Assembly: GCA_907164885.2 (NCBI GenBank)
Contig: OU015492.1
Coordinates: forward strand, 196,533,460-196,597,459
From: Dolomedes plantarius
Lineage: Eukaryota > Arthropoda > Arachnida > Araneae > Dolomedidae
DNA length: 64,000 nt
Direction of reading: 5' to 3'
This document shows, piece by piece, positions 1 through 11,653 of this stretch; position 1 is the first letter of the stretch; every line of letters begins with the position of its first letter. The translations under genes were made by a program, and so were the position numbers. The notes beneath the pieces are model-generated. The model did no database searches, was not told where the DNA came from, and saw nothing but the letters and a program-made list of their open reading frames with translations.

Positions 1-1254
1 GCATTATTTTCAGTTTCATAGTAAAAATAGAAATATACCTTAAATATATACAAATTTAGGTTCAAATTAAACTTTAGTTTCTGCAGTATGTTCTAAAAGC
101 AGAAATTTTGTCTTAAACTCTATTTTTTTTTTAGTATTTATGTGCATTATCTTTGATATCACTTTTGACCAAAGCAAACTGCTTATTATTTATGATTATC
201 TAACACAGATTATTTTTAACTATCAAACAAGAAACAGGTATATATTCATAAACCAAACATTGTTCTGTTAACACAAAAAAATTATAATTTTAAACCTTAC
301 ACTTTTCAAGATATAGAATGTAGAAAGTGACACAATTTTTATACTTTTTCGACTTTTAACAGTCATATGACCCATATCTAGGTACTCAAAAGGAAACCGT
401 CATTCAATGATGGACACGAGAGGGTAAAACAAAGGGACTGGTTTCGTTCATTGTTAAGTCGATTATATGAAAAAAATTCTGAACGAGCCCGCATTCTCAT
501 ATCGATAAATATAAAATTTTGCACTTTTTTAATAATTTGTTCCCATTTTTAAGATTGCATATTACATATAATATACTTTAAGTACTCACACTCAGTCTTC
601 ACATGCTTGAATACGTATATATCGTTAACACAAGTATCTGATCATTTGTATGCCTTTCACACTTTAGCATGCAGTCTACACAAATGACTATTCAATAACT
701 ATGGAATAATGCTTCGGAGAAGTGGCTGACTTAACAATTCCTACAGAATAGGGTTTGGTTTGAATAGAGATCATCACTTTGATAGGCTTACATGTCTGGA
801 AAGCCTCTAGTGGAAAGACGTGATTGATAATAATATCTTTTTTAAAGTGTCTAGAAGTTATAGGATAAATTTTAGCTTGACTCAGATAACAATTAATTAA
901 ATTTTACTCCTTATATGTCATACTTTAGTAATCATGCTGTATATAGTAATTTAGTAATCATGCTGAATTTCAATCAATTGTTTGTGTTATGTTATAAAAA
1001 TTTCTTAATATATTGGACAAATATTTCCATTTTTATATAAAAACTCTACATGTTAAGCTACTTTTATTTCACAGTGTTTAAAATAATTATAAAAGACATA
1101 TTATTGCAAAACTGTTTGAGAGGAGAAAAATTCTCTAATTATTTTTATTTTTATGTAATTGAGTATTTAAAGGGAATAATTAAACAAATATTGCAAAGGA
1201 TTAACATTAGTATTACTCAAAATTTGTTATCATGCTTTCAATATTTGTTTAAAA

Positions 1255-1265
<11 letters not shown>
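1..1265. other. unannotated AT-rich DNA
   Basis: No coding similarity, inverted termini, tandem repeat or RNA gene is recognised here. The only open frames are short and low in complexity. Confidence 0.6.

Positions 1266-1326
<61 letters not shown>
1266..1326. repeat. (TA)n microsatellite
   Basis: Almost uninterrupted TA dinucleotides. The run forces an isoleucine/tyrosine string in any overlapping open frame, so the 122-codon frame across it is not a gene. Confidence 0.97.
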
Positions 1327-1329
<3 letters not shown>

Positions 1330-2959
1330 GTATCTATGTATGTATGTATAAAATGGATCCTCATTCTGATGCACATTCTAACACACAAGACGTTTATTTT
1401 TTGTCATTAAATTCTTAACCGAAATTAAGTCTGAATCTCTAATAGCTGGAAGTATGTGCTCACCATTACACTTTCTATACATGATTTGATCTTCCTTTAC
1501 TAACATCAGAATGTGTTTATTTTGAAAATTTTTCGGAGCATATTTTCTAAAAGAGTTCGTTAGAATTTCTGTGAGAATACGCTTTTTCCCACTTATATCC
1601 GGGTATTAATTGTAGTTCTTTTGTTCATAACATAACTCAAAACAACATTTTTAGTAACCAAATGTCATTCAAAATCAAAGAGGGAAAAATACCTCTAATG
1701 TTTTTTCATCTAATGATTAAAAAAAAATTAAGTAAGCAATTAGTTGTCAGAAAAATAAAATTGAATTTGAGTATCGCATCAAAGGAACAAATATTTTTTT
1801 AAGGGTTTATTTTACCTTTTTTTTATTCTCTTTCAAAAATTGAAAATATTTAATTTTTGCTCTAATTTGCTTCACAGTTCTCTTCTCTAAATTTTTTTAA
1901 CATGCAAACTTTAATATGAGAGGAAGCAAATATTGAAATTTAGTTTAATGTAAACATTAATAATGTTTGTTTGATAAATAGTAGAAAAAATCTGCAGTAT
2001 ATTCCAGTGCATTGAGATAATTTTTCTAATTATTATCACTTCTTCGCAAATATTTTTCTTTTATGTCCGTAACTTAACAAAAATAAGCAAAAAATTCAAG
2101 TTCATATAATTAATAATTAAAAAACCCAGATGTTAAAAAAAATTGAAAAACACTCTCTTTCTCTCTATATTTTACATTTTTTTTATCATCTTCTCTCTTT
2201 TCTCCTTTCCTTAGTTGCCTATTCTCTCGAAGGGAAATATACACGTACATACGAGTATAATAAGTACTATTCATGAAAGCTTTATATAGTATAGGTGTGC
2301 TTATATAAGTCTGGTATACTTTCACTTAAGTAATTGAAAGTCCATTTAAGTTATTTCTATACACATTGTTATGTCTATAGCTCTTATTCTAAGCCCGTAT
2401 CAATTTTCAAACGTATATAAAAGGACATGGGGAATATTTTAGACTTTTGCAGCATCCGAAGCATGACAACTCTCAGACTGGGACGTTATTATTCAGAGAG
2501 CTATAAAAATATACATAAAAGAGTAAATAAAAATGTGCATAATAATATGCATAAAAGCTCCCGTAAACAACTTTTGCATAGGAGGATACCATAGAAAGAT
2601 TTTTTACTGTTAAGAATTTTCAGTGTTGAATATTTTATAGCATTACTAATCATTTTTCAAATGTAAAACACTTTAATCTTTCTACTCGTAAATGCTTGTT
2701 TGAGTGAGGAGGTGGAATAGCTGTAGCTAAAAATAAACATTGTACGAAATTAATCACTACTATCTACAAAGTAAACATTTTCCCCCCTAAAATATATGTG
2801 CAAAACAGAGAAACTCTCTATATTATCAATTCGTTACCACCAATAAAATTTTACAGTAATTACTTTTTTAAACGAATTTTTATAAAGCTATAAAATAGGT
2901 ATACAAGCCACATTTAGACATCTTATCAAATCTACACATAAACGTAAGCATATCTCATC
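1327..2959. other. unannotated AT-rich DNA
   Basis: Nothing recognised. Poly-A and poly-T tracts dominate, and no inverted termini or coding similarity is seen up to the TA target site of the next element. Confidence 0.6.
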
Positions 2960-2961
2960 TA

Positions 2962-4137
2962 CAGGGTCTGTCCAGAAAGTAATAAGACTGATTCCATAAA
3001 ATTCGTTTATTTGAAGATAATTTTACGGACACTTAATATTCTTCAAATTAGCCTCCTCCTGCATTAATACATCGTGGGCAACAACCCTGCCACCCATTGA
3101 TGCCCGCCTGGAAGTCTTCGACTGGAATGCTGTTCAGAACGCACGCTACGTTTTTCTACAAGTTCTCCAGATTGTCAAAATGATGACCTTTTAAGCTGGA
3201 TTTTAACCGAGGGAAAAGAAAAAAGTCCGGCGGTGAATGACCGGGGCTGTACAGGGGTTTGGGCAGCGTTGCGCCGTTTTGTTTTGCCAGGAACTGAGTC
3301 ACTTTGAATGATTTGGGGACCGGACCATAATCGTGGTGCAGAATCCAATTGTTTGTGAGCTTCGGGCGGACGCGCGCGATTCGATTCCTCAACATTTTTT
3401 TTATGTCCAAACGTCTCCGCAATCATCCAGACACTCATAAAGACATATCTGACACATCTGACAATAAGAGTCCAAAAGTGCTTTAATTTTAGCCATATTG
3501 TCTAAAGTTCGAGAACTTGATGAACGCACAGCACGTTGTTCGTCCTCGACGTCCTCTCTTCCGTCTTTAAAGGCTTTGTGCCACCTTAAAACATAAGCCT
3601 TGGACAAAGAATCATTCCCGTAGGCTTCTTGTACCATGGCAAGCGTCTCAGTAGCCGATTTGTTTAGTTTTACACAAAACCTTTTGGCGTATCACTGCTC
3701 GACATTCCGATGCATTCTGAAAATCTAACGCCACTTTCAGACACGCATCTGCTTCACGAGCGATCCCAGCGCTGCAAAGGCTGAAGGCCAACTGACTTCC
3801 GCCAGACTCTGTAGCAGACAGCCCCCACCACCCGTACCGCCCATAAATTCCGCACCTTTAGCCTTTTGGCGCGAAAAATTCAGTCATGCTTCAGTCACAC
3901 GCATCTGCCCTGCACAGTACACAGGGGGAAAACGAGGGATTTATGGGCAGTTCTCTGCACAGCGATCCTGCACTCAGTCGGTTTTTAAAACAGATCATCA
4001 AAGAGATTCGAAGGACCTTGGGAGGACCGTGACTAATCGACCCCCAAATGTGTCAACAGGTGTCGGGGGGATTCTTACTGCTGAATTGTCTAGATATGTG
4101 TGACTGCAGCATCACATTACTTTCTAGACAGACCCTG
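2962..4137 (-). mobile_element. mariner element, internally deleted, with TIRs and TA target duplication
   Basis: The termini are inverted repeats of about 22 bp. The left end reads CAGGGTCTGTCCAGAAAGTA and the reverse complement of the right end differs from it at one position. TA flanks both ends (2960-2961 and 4138-4139), the target used by Tc1/mariner elements. The interior encodes a DD34D mariner transposase on the minus strand with its middle missing. The right-hand 400 bp, upstream of the transposase, is comparatively GC-rich and has no assigned role. Confidence 0.93.
3040..3715 (-). pseudogene. mariner (DD34D) transposase remnant
   Basis: In its intact form this protein cuts and pastes mariner DNA at TA sites. 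Reading the minus strand from an ATG at 3715, the N-terminal helix-turn-helix is recognisable across frameshifts (KSATETLAMVQEAYGNDSLS, then FKDGREDVEDEQR). The second DNA-binding helix follows (MSVWMIAETFG). The catalytic core then begins abruptly at RLxxRIxRVRP, so the region holding the first catalytic Asp is deleted. The second Asp sits in WILHHDYGP. The third lies 34 residues further on in SPPDFFLFPRLKS, matching DD34D spacing. A C-terminal IPVEDFQAGINGW segment remains beyond 3156. It is frameshifted, internally deleted and non-functional. The family call is firm, the exact ends are not. Confidence 0.9.
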
Positions 4138-4139
4138 TA

Positions 4140-4630
4140 AAACTCTTCTCAAAACCTTAACTTAAAGGTCTCTCCATAGGAGATAGTTTAATCCACAAAA
4201 GAAAAAGAAAAAATATCGGAATATCATTCCCAGCATCGACTGAACGGCTGACCGACATGTACCCACCATCACAAATATATTTAACCTTTTTACTTTTGAG
4301 CTCTCTTTTGCGTTATTTTTCGAGGTCTTCCCATAAGTATGGTCTGTAAAACATCTTTACGTCATTTAAAAAAATTCCAACGTTAACAAAGTCCTATTTT
4401 TCGCCAAATCCTGAATTTTACCTGAGAGAACTGCAAAACTATTATTTCATAAATGTTTCATTCTAAATTTTCCCATCATATAAAAGGTCCAAATAAGAGG
4501 GAATTTAAATGAAAATTTTTGTATTAAATTTTTGTATTAATTTTTGTATTATTTTACTATAAATTCATTACCTAGTTTCGAACTCTATTTTTTTTAACAG
4601 GACCTAAAATTTTACTTTTTTTTTTGTCAT
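4140..4630. other. unannotated spacer before satellite
   Basis: AT-rich single-copy-looking sequence with a short ATTTTTGTATTA duplication near 4530. No gene or element is recognised. Confidence 0.5.
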
Positions 4631-6012
4631 GCATTACATGCCGCACTACACTTTACATTCTACGTCATAGTACAGCATACATATGATTGACTATGTCAAT
4701 ATTGGAGCTATTCATTATCATAAACCAAGATTTTAAATAGCTTACCAAGCTCGGTGTTTAAATCCGTACATCCCTACTGGGGATGCTTATTTACCAGACA
4801 CATGCGTTACATGCCGCACTACGCTTTGCAGTCTATGTCATACTACAGCATACACATGACTGACTATGTCAATATTGGAGCTATTCATTATCATAAACGA
4901 AGATTTTAAATAGTTTACCAAGCTCGGTGCTCATTTCCGTACATCCTTACTGGGATGCTTATTTACCAGACACAAGCGTTACATGCAGTATTACCCTTTA
5001 CAGTCTACGTCCTACTACAGCATACATATGACTGACTATGTCAATATTGGAGTTATTCATTATCATAAATCAAGAGTTTAAATAGCTTACCAAGCTCGGT
5101 GTTCATATCCGTACATCCCTACTGTGGATGCTTATTTACCAGACACATGCGTTACATGCCGTACTACACTTTACAGTCTACGTCCTACTACAGCATACAT
5201 AAGACTGACTATGTCAATATTGGAGCTATTCATTATCCTAAATTAAGATTTTAAATTGCTTACCAAGCTCGGTGTTTATATCCGTACATCCCTACTGTGG
5301 ATGCTTATTTACCAGACACATGCGTTACATGCCGCCCTACGATTTGAAGTCTATGTCATACTACAGCATACACATGACTGACTATGTCAATATTGGAACT
5401 ATTCATTATCATAAACGAAGATTTTAAATAGTTTACCAAGCTCGGTGCTCATTTCCGTACATCCTTACTGGGATGCTTATTTACCAGACACAAGCGTTAC
5501 ATGCAGTATTACCCTTTACAGTCTACGTCCTACTACAGCATACATATGACTGACTATGTCAATATTGGAGCTATTCATTATCCTAAATTAAGATTTTAAA
5601 TTGCTTACCAAGCTCGGTGTTTATATCCGTACATCCCTACTGTGGATGCTTATTTACCAGACACATGCGTTACATGCCGCCCTACGATTTGAAGTCTATG
5701 TCATACTACAGCATACATATGACTGACTATGTAAATATTGGAGCTATTCATTATCATAAACCAAGATTTTAAATAGCTTACCAAGCTCGGTGCTCATTTC
5801 CGTACAACCCTACTGTGGATGCTAATTTACCAGACACAAGCGTTACATTCCGTACTACCCTTTACAGTCTACGTCCTACTACAGCATACATAAGACTGAC
5901 TATGTCAATATTGGAGCTATTCATTGTCCTAAATCAAGATTTTAAATTGCTTACCAAGCTCGGTGTTTATATCCGTATATCCCTACTGGGGATGCTTATT
6001 TACCAGACACAT
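4631..6012. repeat. tandem satellite, eight units of about 173 bp
   Basis: Units begin at 4631, 4804, 4976, 5149, 5322, 5494, 5667 and 5840, each at a copy of GCGTTACATGC or a near variant, so the periods are 172-173 bp. Every unit contains GACTATGTCAATATTGGAG and TACCAAGCTCGGTG. Variants recur every two or three units: units 2 and 5 share one variant, units 3 and 6 another, and the junction of units 4 and 5 matches that of units 6 and 7 at a 345-bp offset. The array ends in a partial motif at ATTATTTATT. A 72-codon open frame inside it is incidental. Confidence 0.97.
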
Positions 6013-6557
6013 TATTTATTTTTCCCGAGATAACTGAAGAATACTTAGCCCCTAGTGACAAATTATGTAAACTATATATCAAATTCGCCATTTGGGATGT
6101 CATATCCTCTCTGACACTGTCGGAACTTCAACATTAGTTTAAAAAAGCTGGTATGATATAGTCCCACACTTAATAGATCTAGCAACTTTAACCAGTATAG
6201 TTATAAAAGGGGGGAAATACAGCATAAAAATATCAATAATTAGTTGCTTTTTTGTTTTACTTTCTTAAAAATCCTGCGATAAAATAGCATTTCCGTTATT
6301 CTTGTGTATTTGATATTATTGTATCTACTATTGTTGCAAAGAGTGTGATAACTCTTTTAATTAAAATACTTCTGTATTGTTTTTATTTTTCCATCATTAG
6401 CATCTATTTTGAAGCAATAGATGACTTCAAGCTACAAAAGAATTTGAGTTAGTAATGTCATCTATAACTCAAATTGAAGATTTAAAGCTTCAAGTTTTAT
6501 TATTACAGGCATATGTGAAATTTCTTAAGTGTACATTATTGTGTTTACTCATCTATA
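6013..6557. other. unannotated DNA between satellite and MITE
   Basis: No recognisable gene or repeat is seen. It includes a short inverted pair around 6415-6490 (CTTGAAGC/GCTTCAAG-like), which is weak. Confidence 0.4.
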
Positions 6558-6559
6558 TA

Positions 6560-7127
6560 CCGGGTAGGCATAAAGTCTATAGAAATTTTAAAAATTCATA
6601 AAAACCAGAAAAATAACCAAAATAAAAAAAAAAAAATGTTTGCAGGGTTAGCATCGCTAGGTCGCGGAAAATTTTTTAATACAGGAAAAAAAAATAACTA
6701 TAAAATAGTCGACAGGGGGCGCTGAAGTCAAAGGAGTGTATCATCCCGGGTCCATCCAATCTGGTCCATCCAATCTGTTGGAATTGAAAGATGCGATCCG
6801 CCGAGAGGTGTTATGTATATATTAGGACCTGCTGCACTCTGCCGTTGCTGGATTTGTGACTCTCATGCAAGGTATTATACCCTGTGGTGGTGGTCATGTG
6901 GAACACCTACTCCTGTAATAAACGATTTAGAAGCATTCTTTTCGTTATTTGCATATCTTTTTTTTTTACTTGTGTACGTCAGCGCCACCTGTCGGCTGTT
7001 TTTTTAGTTTTTTTTTCCTGTCTTAAAAATATTCCCGTGACCTAGCGATGCTAACTGTGCAAGCGTTTGGTTATTTTTCCGGTTTTTATGAATTTTTAAA
7101 GTTCCTATGGACTTTTTGCCCACCCGG
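6560..7127 (+). mobile_element. mariner-type non-autonomous element with long TIRs
   Basis: The ends read CCGGGTAGGCATAAAGTC and its inverted counterpart, flanked by TA (6558-6559 and 7128-7129). The inverted similarity is not limited to the tips. With small indels it extends about 150-165 bp inward on each side, taking in the conserved stretch GTTAGCATCGCTAGGTC (near 6650) and its reverse complement (near 7040). Between the arms lies about 250 bp holding a transposase C-terminus on the plus strand. Confidence 0.9.
6736..6918 (+). pseudogene. C-terminal remnant of a mariner-type transposase
   Basis: The plus-strand frame gives about 60 codons ending in a natural stop. It contains SNLLELKDAIRREV, one in-frame TAG, then DLLHSAVAGFVTLMQ and the terminal GGGHVEHLLL. 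A helical segment followed by GGHVEHLL at the very C-terminus is characteristic of mariner-type transposases. The helix-turn-helix domains and all catalytic residues are absent, so this is a fragment kept between the TIRs. It looks like an internal-deletion derivative of an autonomous element whose parent is not in this window. Confidence 0.8.
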
Positions 7128-7139
7128 TATTTAAGTTTC

Positions 7140-7670
7140 AAGGCCGATTCTTTGGGCAGTCCGTGAGAGAAAACGATTGCATCAATTTACTTCATTCGGC
7201 CTTAAATGAAAGATTTTAATCTATAAATGTGTCAAATTTGGTTTTTGAAACCGCAATTTCTATTAATTAGAGTTAAGTTACAATTAAAAAATTTGCTTTC
7301 TGCGCATGTTCAGTGACATATTTAAATCTGGCTTTAGATGCTTACTAAGCCTGAGCCCGCATAAACACATTAATTTGTTTTTGCGCATGCCCAGAGACAT
7401 TTTTAAATCTGTCTTTATATACTTATTAAGCACGAGGCTATACGAACACATTAATTGGTTTATTCCGAGAAATCTCCGTCATTGAAGAGCAATATTTCTT
7501 TTTATTGGGATGAATAGTAATATTTTAAAGTGCATTTCTCTATTCTTAATATTATGATTACCAACATTTGGCAATGATGTATTCAGTCTGATTTGTGTAC
7601 TAGTACATTTATTTACTATCCAGGCGTCATGTTTTGATGGGTACCAACTAGTTATTACAGAAAATTGTAA
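7140..7670. repeat. dispersed repeat A, copy 1
   Basis: Shares most of its length with 25995-26590, including TGGGCAGTCCGTGAGAGAAA, a GCGCATG-containing module and ACATTTGGCAATGATGTAT. Within the copy, a module of about 85-90 bp starting near TTTGC(T)TTCTGCGCATG is present twice in tandem. No coding capacity or TIRs are seen, and the family is unknown to me. Confidence 0.8.
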
Positions 7671-7837
7671 CACCAAGATAAAATTTACTGATTTATTTAC
7701 CCAAGAATTCTGAAAAGTTTCCTCAAACTTGAAAGATCTGTCTATTTCATAAATTTGCTGAGTATATTATATTTTGTAAACAAACGTTTTCATTGATTTT
7801 TAAAACAGCGAGTTACGTTGAGATATAGCCTTTTTAA

Positions 7838-8968
7838 CCCTTTGCTCCCCGGTGTTCCATATGGTGGAACACCAAACTTTATTCGCTTCTAAAACCGTCA
7901 AAATTCTGCGAAAAACTTAGCAATTAGCTTCATTTTTTACTTTGATCTACTCTTTTTGATAATACATGGCAGCGGGTCACAAGCCCGTATATACCCTCGC
8001 TCCAGTGGCGTTATAAAAAAGAGCCATATTTCAGAGCCATAATTGAAAAATCATTTTTAAATACAAAAATAATTGAAAGGAAAAAAAATTCTATATTATT
8101 GTATTGGCTATACTCTAAACTATTTATTCTATATTATTTTAAATTTTTTATACCGAAACCATAGCAATAACGAAAGATTTTCAAAAGGTGTTCCATGATA
8201 TGGAACACTGGGAAACTAGAGAAGTTTGCGCAGTAGAACACGTGTTTCTCTCTGAAACCTCTCTGTCTAGGTTAGCCAGTCCAAACCGGTTCAACTTCTA
8301 CCGCATACCTCGAAAAAAGCCCTATGTCCAAAATCCTGTGCAATACTAGTCCTCCGGGCTCCTCGTTGTTCGTCGATTGTCTGGGCAGCATCCTGGCATC
8401 CTCGAGTTTACGAACAGAAAATTCGAGGACCTTCAATGTTGCAAAACCTGCAATGTTGGTTTTTGCTTTTTTCAGAAGGGACTAACGTGCTTCCAAAAAT
8501 ATTGCGAAGCAAAAAAATAGGTTAGTGAATATTTTTAAGTGTAGGAACTGCTTTTGTATATAGGAACTGTAAATATTTATTTAAAATCATATATAATCAA
8601 GTTTTTTTATTGTGTTTTTATTTGTGTGTTTTTTGTATATAGGAACTGCTTTTGTATAAATAGGAACTGCTTTTGTATGTAGGAACTTCAAATATTTATT
8701 TAAAATCATATATAATCAAGTTTTTTCGTTGTATTTTTATTTGTGTGTGTGCGTTCTTTCTTTTGTTCGCTTCACCCCAATGCTCGGTTAGCCGCACTTT
8801 TCAAAACGCTAGTTTCCCAGTGTTCCAGGTCATGGAACACCCACAAAATCGAAACCGGAAGTGCAATCTTTATGAAATTTTAACTGTGTACTCCTTTAAG
8901 CCTAAACAGAGTGCCTATAAATTTTTAGGTCATAATTTCAACTTTAAAGGATACTGGGAAGTAAAGGG
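7838..8968. mobile_element. piggyBac-like non-autonomous element with TTAA target duplication
   Basis: The termini are CCCTTTGCTCCCC and its inverted partner (CCCTTTACTTCCC read inward), flanked by TTAA at 7834-7837 and 8969-8972. TTAA target sites with CCYT ends are the signature of piggyBac-type elements. An inner inverted pair (8187-8220 and 8811-8841) reads GTGTTCCAT...GGAAACTAG inward on both sides. No transposase is recognised. The interior holds a 119-bp tandem duplication. Confidence 0.85.
8542..8750. repeat. 119-bp tandem duplication inside the piggyBac-like element
   Basis: The block starting TAGGAACTGTAAATATTTAT at 8561 recurs at 8680 with few changes. The flanking motif TAGGAACTGCTTTTGTAT occurs three times between 8542 and 8680. 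Confidence 0.85.
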
Positions 8969-8972
8969 TTAA

Positions 8973-9440
8973 GACAGAAGTAAAGGAAGCCTAAGAATCA
9001 AATACTATGAAATACCTATTTTTATGAGAATGACAAAAGATTAGATACAAAGGTTTATCTGTTTGTATTCTTGACACAATAAGTGAATATAAACGCAAAT
9101 TTTCAATTTACGTCCATTACAAAATAAAAATACCCCGTTCAACTGAAGTTGATAACATTTGTCTTGCAGAAATTCAGGTTTGAAACGAAATTAAATTTGA
9201 CTCATATAGAAAGCCTGGTAAAAGATGAGATAAAAATATCCATTGCCTTTGAACTCTTAGAACTCTAAGACATTTTAACTAATGTTTCAATTGATGTTAG
9301 ACTTGGTTAAATTGAAATTGAACAAACCTCTCTTGCAAAAACACAGTATATTTATGGAATTTTTTTTAATCATTATTATCAGTATTTTGACATGTCTAAC
9401 AATCAGAAAAAATTCACTAATATAATTGAAATTTAATATC
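8973..9440. other. unannotated AT-rich DNA
   Basis: Nothing recognised between the piggyBac-like element and the solo LTR. Confidence 0.5.
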
Positions 9441-9444
9441 AGTT

Positions 9445-9968
9445 TATATGGTTCTGTTTCTTATGTACCCTGTGAATCCTCTAACGGTCCAGGCACACTA
9501 TAAAGTAATAGGCATAAATATAAATAATTCCTTTATTTTCTACGTAGAGGTAGACTAACATAGACCGACTTGGGGCTTCAAATAATAACACAACAGTACC
9601 GCAACTTGCGGTACTAAGAAACTGAACTTTAAAGTCGTAACGAACCCTTTCAGGCAGAATATACGTTCACTAACAATACCCGTAACCATCGGGCTCTGAA
9701 ATAACTATCGAACTCGTGCAGCCACCTAGGCTAAATACTAATACGTGCTCTATCAATTAAATACCGCTATCACCTTCAATCTAACTTCTCTCGACTCTTT
9801 CGTATCTCTACTAATAGCGTAACGTACTACCGTACAAATCTCCACTCCCTTCTTGGGCTCTTGCCAACTCAGCGTGTGTCACTTAAATAGACCAGACACC
9901 TGGACTTCGACTGGCCTGCACTGCGCAGATACCAGAAATTTGCATCTGAGCAACACGCGAACCCTACA
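9445..9968 (-). mobile_element. solo LTR, family L1, copy 1
   Basis: Flanked by perfect 4-bp duplications AGTT (9441-9444 and 9969-9972). Read on the minus strand it starts TGTAGGGTTCGCG and ends CCATATA. There is a TATTTAAG box-like site and an AATAAA signal near the 3' end. The terminal inverted repeats of a DNA transposon are absent. Two further copies lie at 41844-42376 and 55670-56202. This copy is 524 bp because about 9 bp present in the others are missing. A perfect 10-bp inverted repeat (9595-9615, AGTACCGCAA/TTGCGGTACT) is shared by all three. Calling it an LTR is inference from length, signals and duplications, since no internal retroelement region is present. Confidence 0.8.
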
Positions 9969-9972
9969 AGTT

Positions 9973-11651
9973 ATCCAATCTACATGGTTTATTTATGGGG
10001 AAAAACACTAAAGAGTTGTTCTAAAAAGGCAAAAAATTCTCTTCTGTTTGCTTGCAGTGTAGACGTCCCCCTTCCAGCACCTGACGTAGAAATGCGAGTC
10101 GGATTCAGTAATTAACGAATATAATTTCTCTCTGCTTACTTATCGAGAATATGTTAAAGCATTTTTATTCCTTAACATTTTCCATCATCTTTGGTGTTTC
10201 GTTTTTCAATACATTATTTATCAAACCTCACGAACATTTCAGTCATACCAAATAGCAATATACTATAGAACAAATTTTGGTCATGCAGCCTTGAGTGAAC
10301 TAAACTATATCTGAACATATACACGTGGTTTTACCAAAACCAGTGGGAAATTTATCGAGCTACTGGAGTTGAACGGTAAATGCACAAATCCTGAGCTGTT
10401 GCCATATTTCACATGCTACGGTAAATTTCTAATAGACCAGTCTCTAATCAGATAATTAATACCTGAACCGAAAGCACTGTCTGCTTAATACAGATTTGAG
10501 TCTTTCGGGCCTTGTGGGATCTGGGAATAATTCAGCGAAATTAGTTCATGAATATATTGAACGCTGTCACGTTGAAGTGAGTGATGGCTAGCCATTTAAA
10601 TGTGAGGGTATGAATACCTTAGACGAGTTGTTAAATTAAACTGGTCCATAATTTGCGACCCTGTGGTTTTAATCATTCAGATACTTTTCTATCTAAACCA
10701 TTTTAAGTCTACAAACATTTTAATTACCGTCTTTAGCAACGATATGTCAACTTATTAGAGAAAGACTGAAATCAAAATGCACTACAATTAGGAGTGTATT
10801 TCTTACCTTAAAAATCTACAGTTGAATTTGGTAAAATGTTAACCTGTTTATTTTAGTTTTGTGTGCGTTTTATTGTAAATTAAATAATTTTAAATAAAGA
10901 AATAACGTAGGATCCTGCTTTTATATGCATATGCTTAAAAACTTTTTATGATGTGGCTTTCCCAGAAAAAAAATTCCTAGAAAGTAAATTAATCCAGGAA
11001 AAAGGGTTTTACAGAGCAAATTAAGATTTTTAAACATAGTGATAGTATAGGAAACAAAAAATGCTAAACTAAAGTTAATTGTTGCTTGGATGAAAATATA
11101 ATCCGTAAATAAACATAAGAAGCATAATCTTTTGTTTTCTTAATGTCTTGAACAAAATATTACAGCTTTACAGAAGAGTGCTTTACAAAGCGTTGGAAAA
11201 TTTTTACACTGTAATATTTGACAATTATTAACTTTTTATTATGTTTGAACTAACAATTAAGGGCTTGCAAAATCTCACACTTTTATAAAAATATGGAGTT
11301 TGAATAAAATATAAGAGTTTTTAAGCTGTAATGTGTTATAGTTTTAAATGTGTATTTTTCATAAGTTCTAAAAATATTCTATTAAAACGAATTATGATAG
11401 AATTCTTTAAAACATAATTATACTTACAAATTAATTTTTTCCTTACTATAAGTAAAAATTAAACTCAGAAACGTTATATACTATCAACTACAAAAAATGG
11501 TTTAAAATTGGATTAATCAAACATTCCACTGAAGATGATCAGTAAAATAAAGGAATATAAAGAGCAAGTGTTTTACTATTGTGCTTTGTGTGTGTTGAAA
11601 TTGAGAATCGTAAACTGAGTTATTATTTTAGTATTCTTAAAGAAATATATA
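9973..11651. other. unannotated AT-rich DNA
   Basis: About 1.7 kb with no open frame of note, no recognisable repeats and no inverted termini. Confidence 0.5.
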
Positions 11652-11653
11652 TA

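Noticed and set aside
1050..1418. 122-codon open frame on the plus strand
   Set aside because: Half of it is translated (TA)n and the rest is low-complexity Phe/Ile/Tyr from AT-rich DNA. No domain or family resemblance.
4631..6012. CRISPR-like array
   Set aside because: Units are contiguous 173-bp copies with no unique spacers, and the sequence context is eukaryotic.
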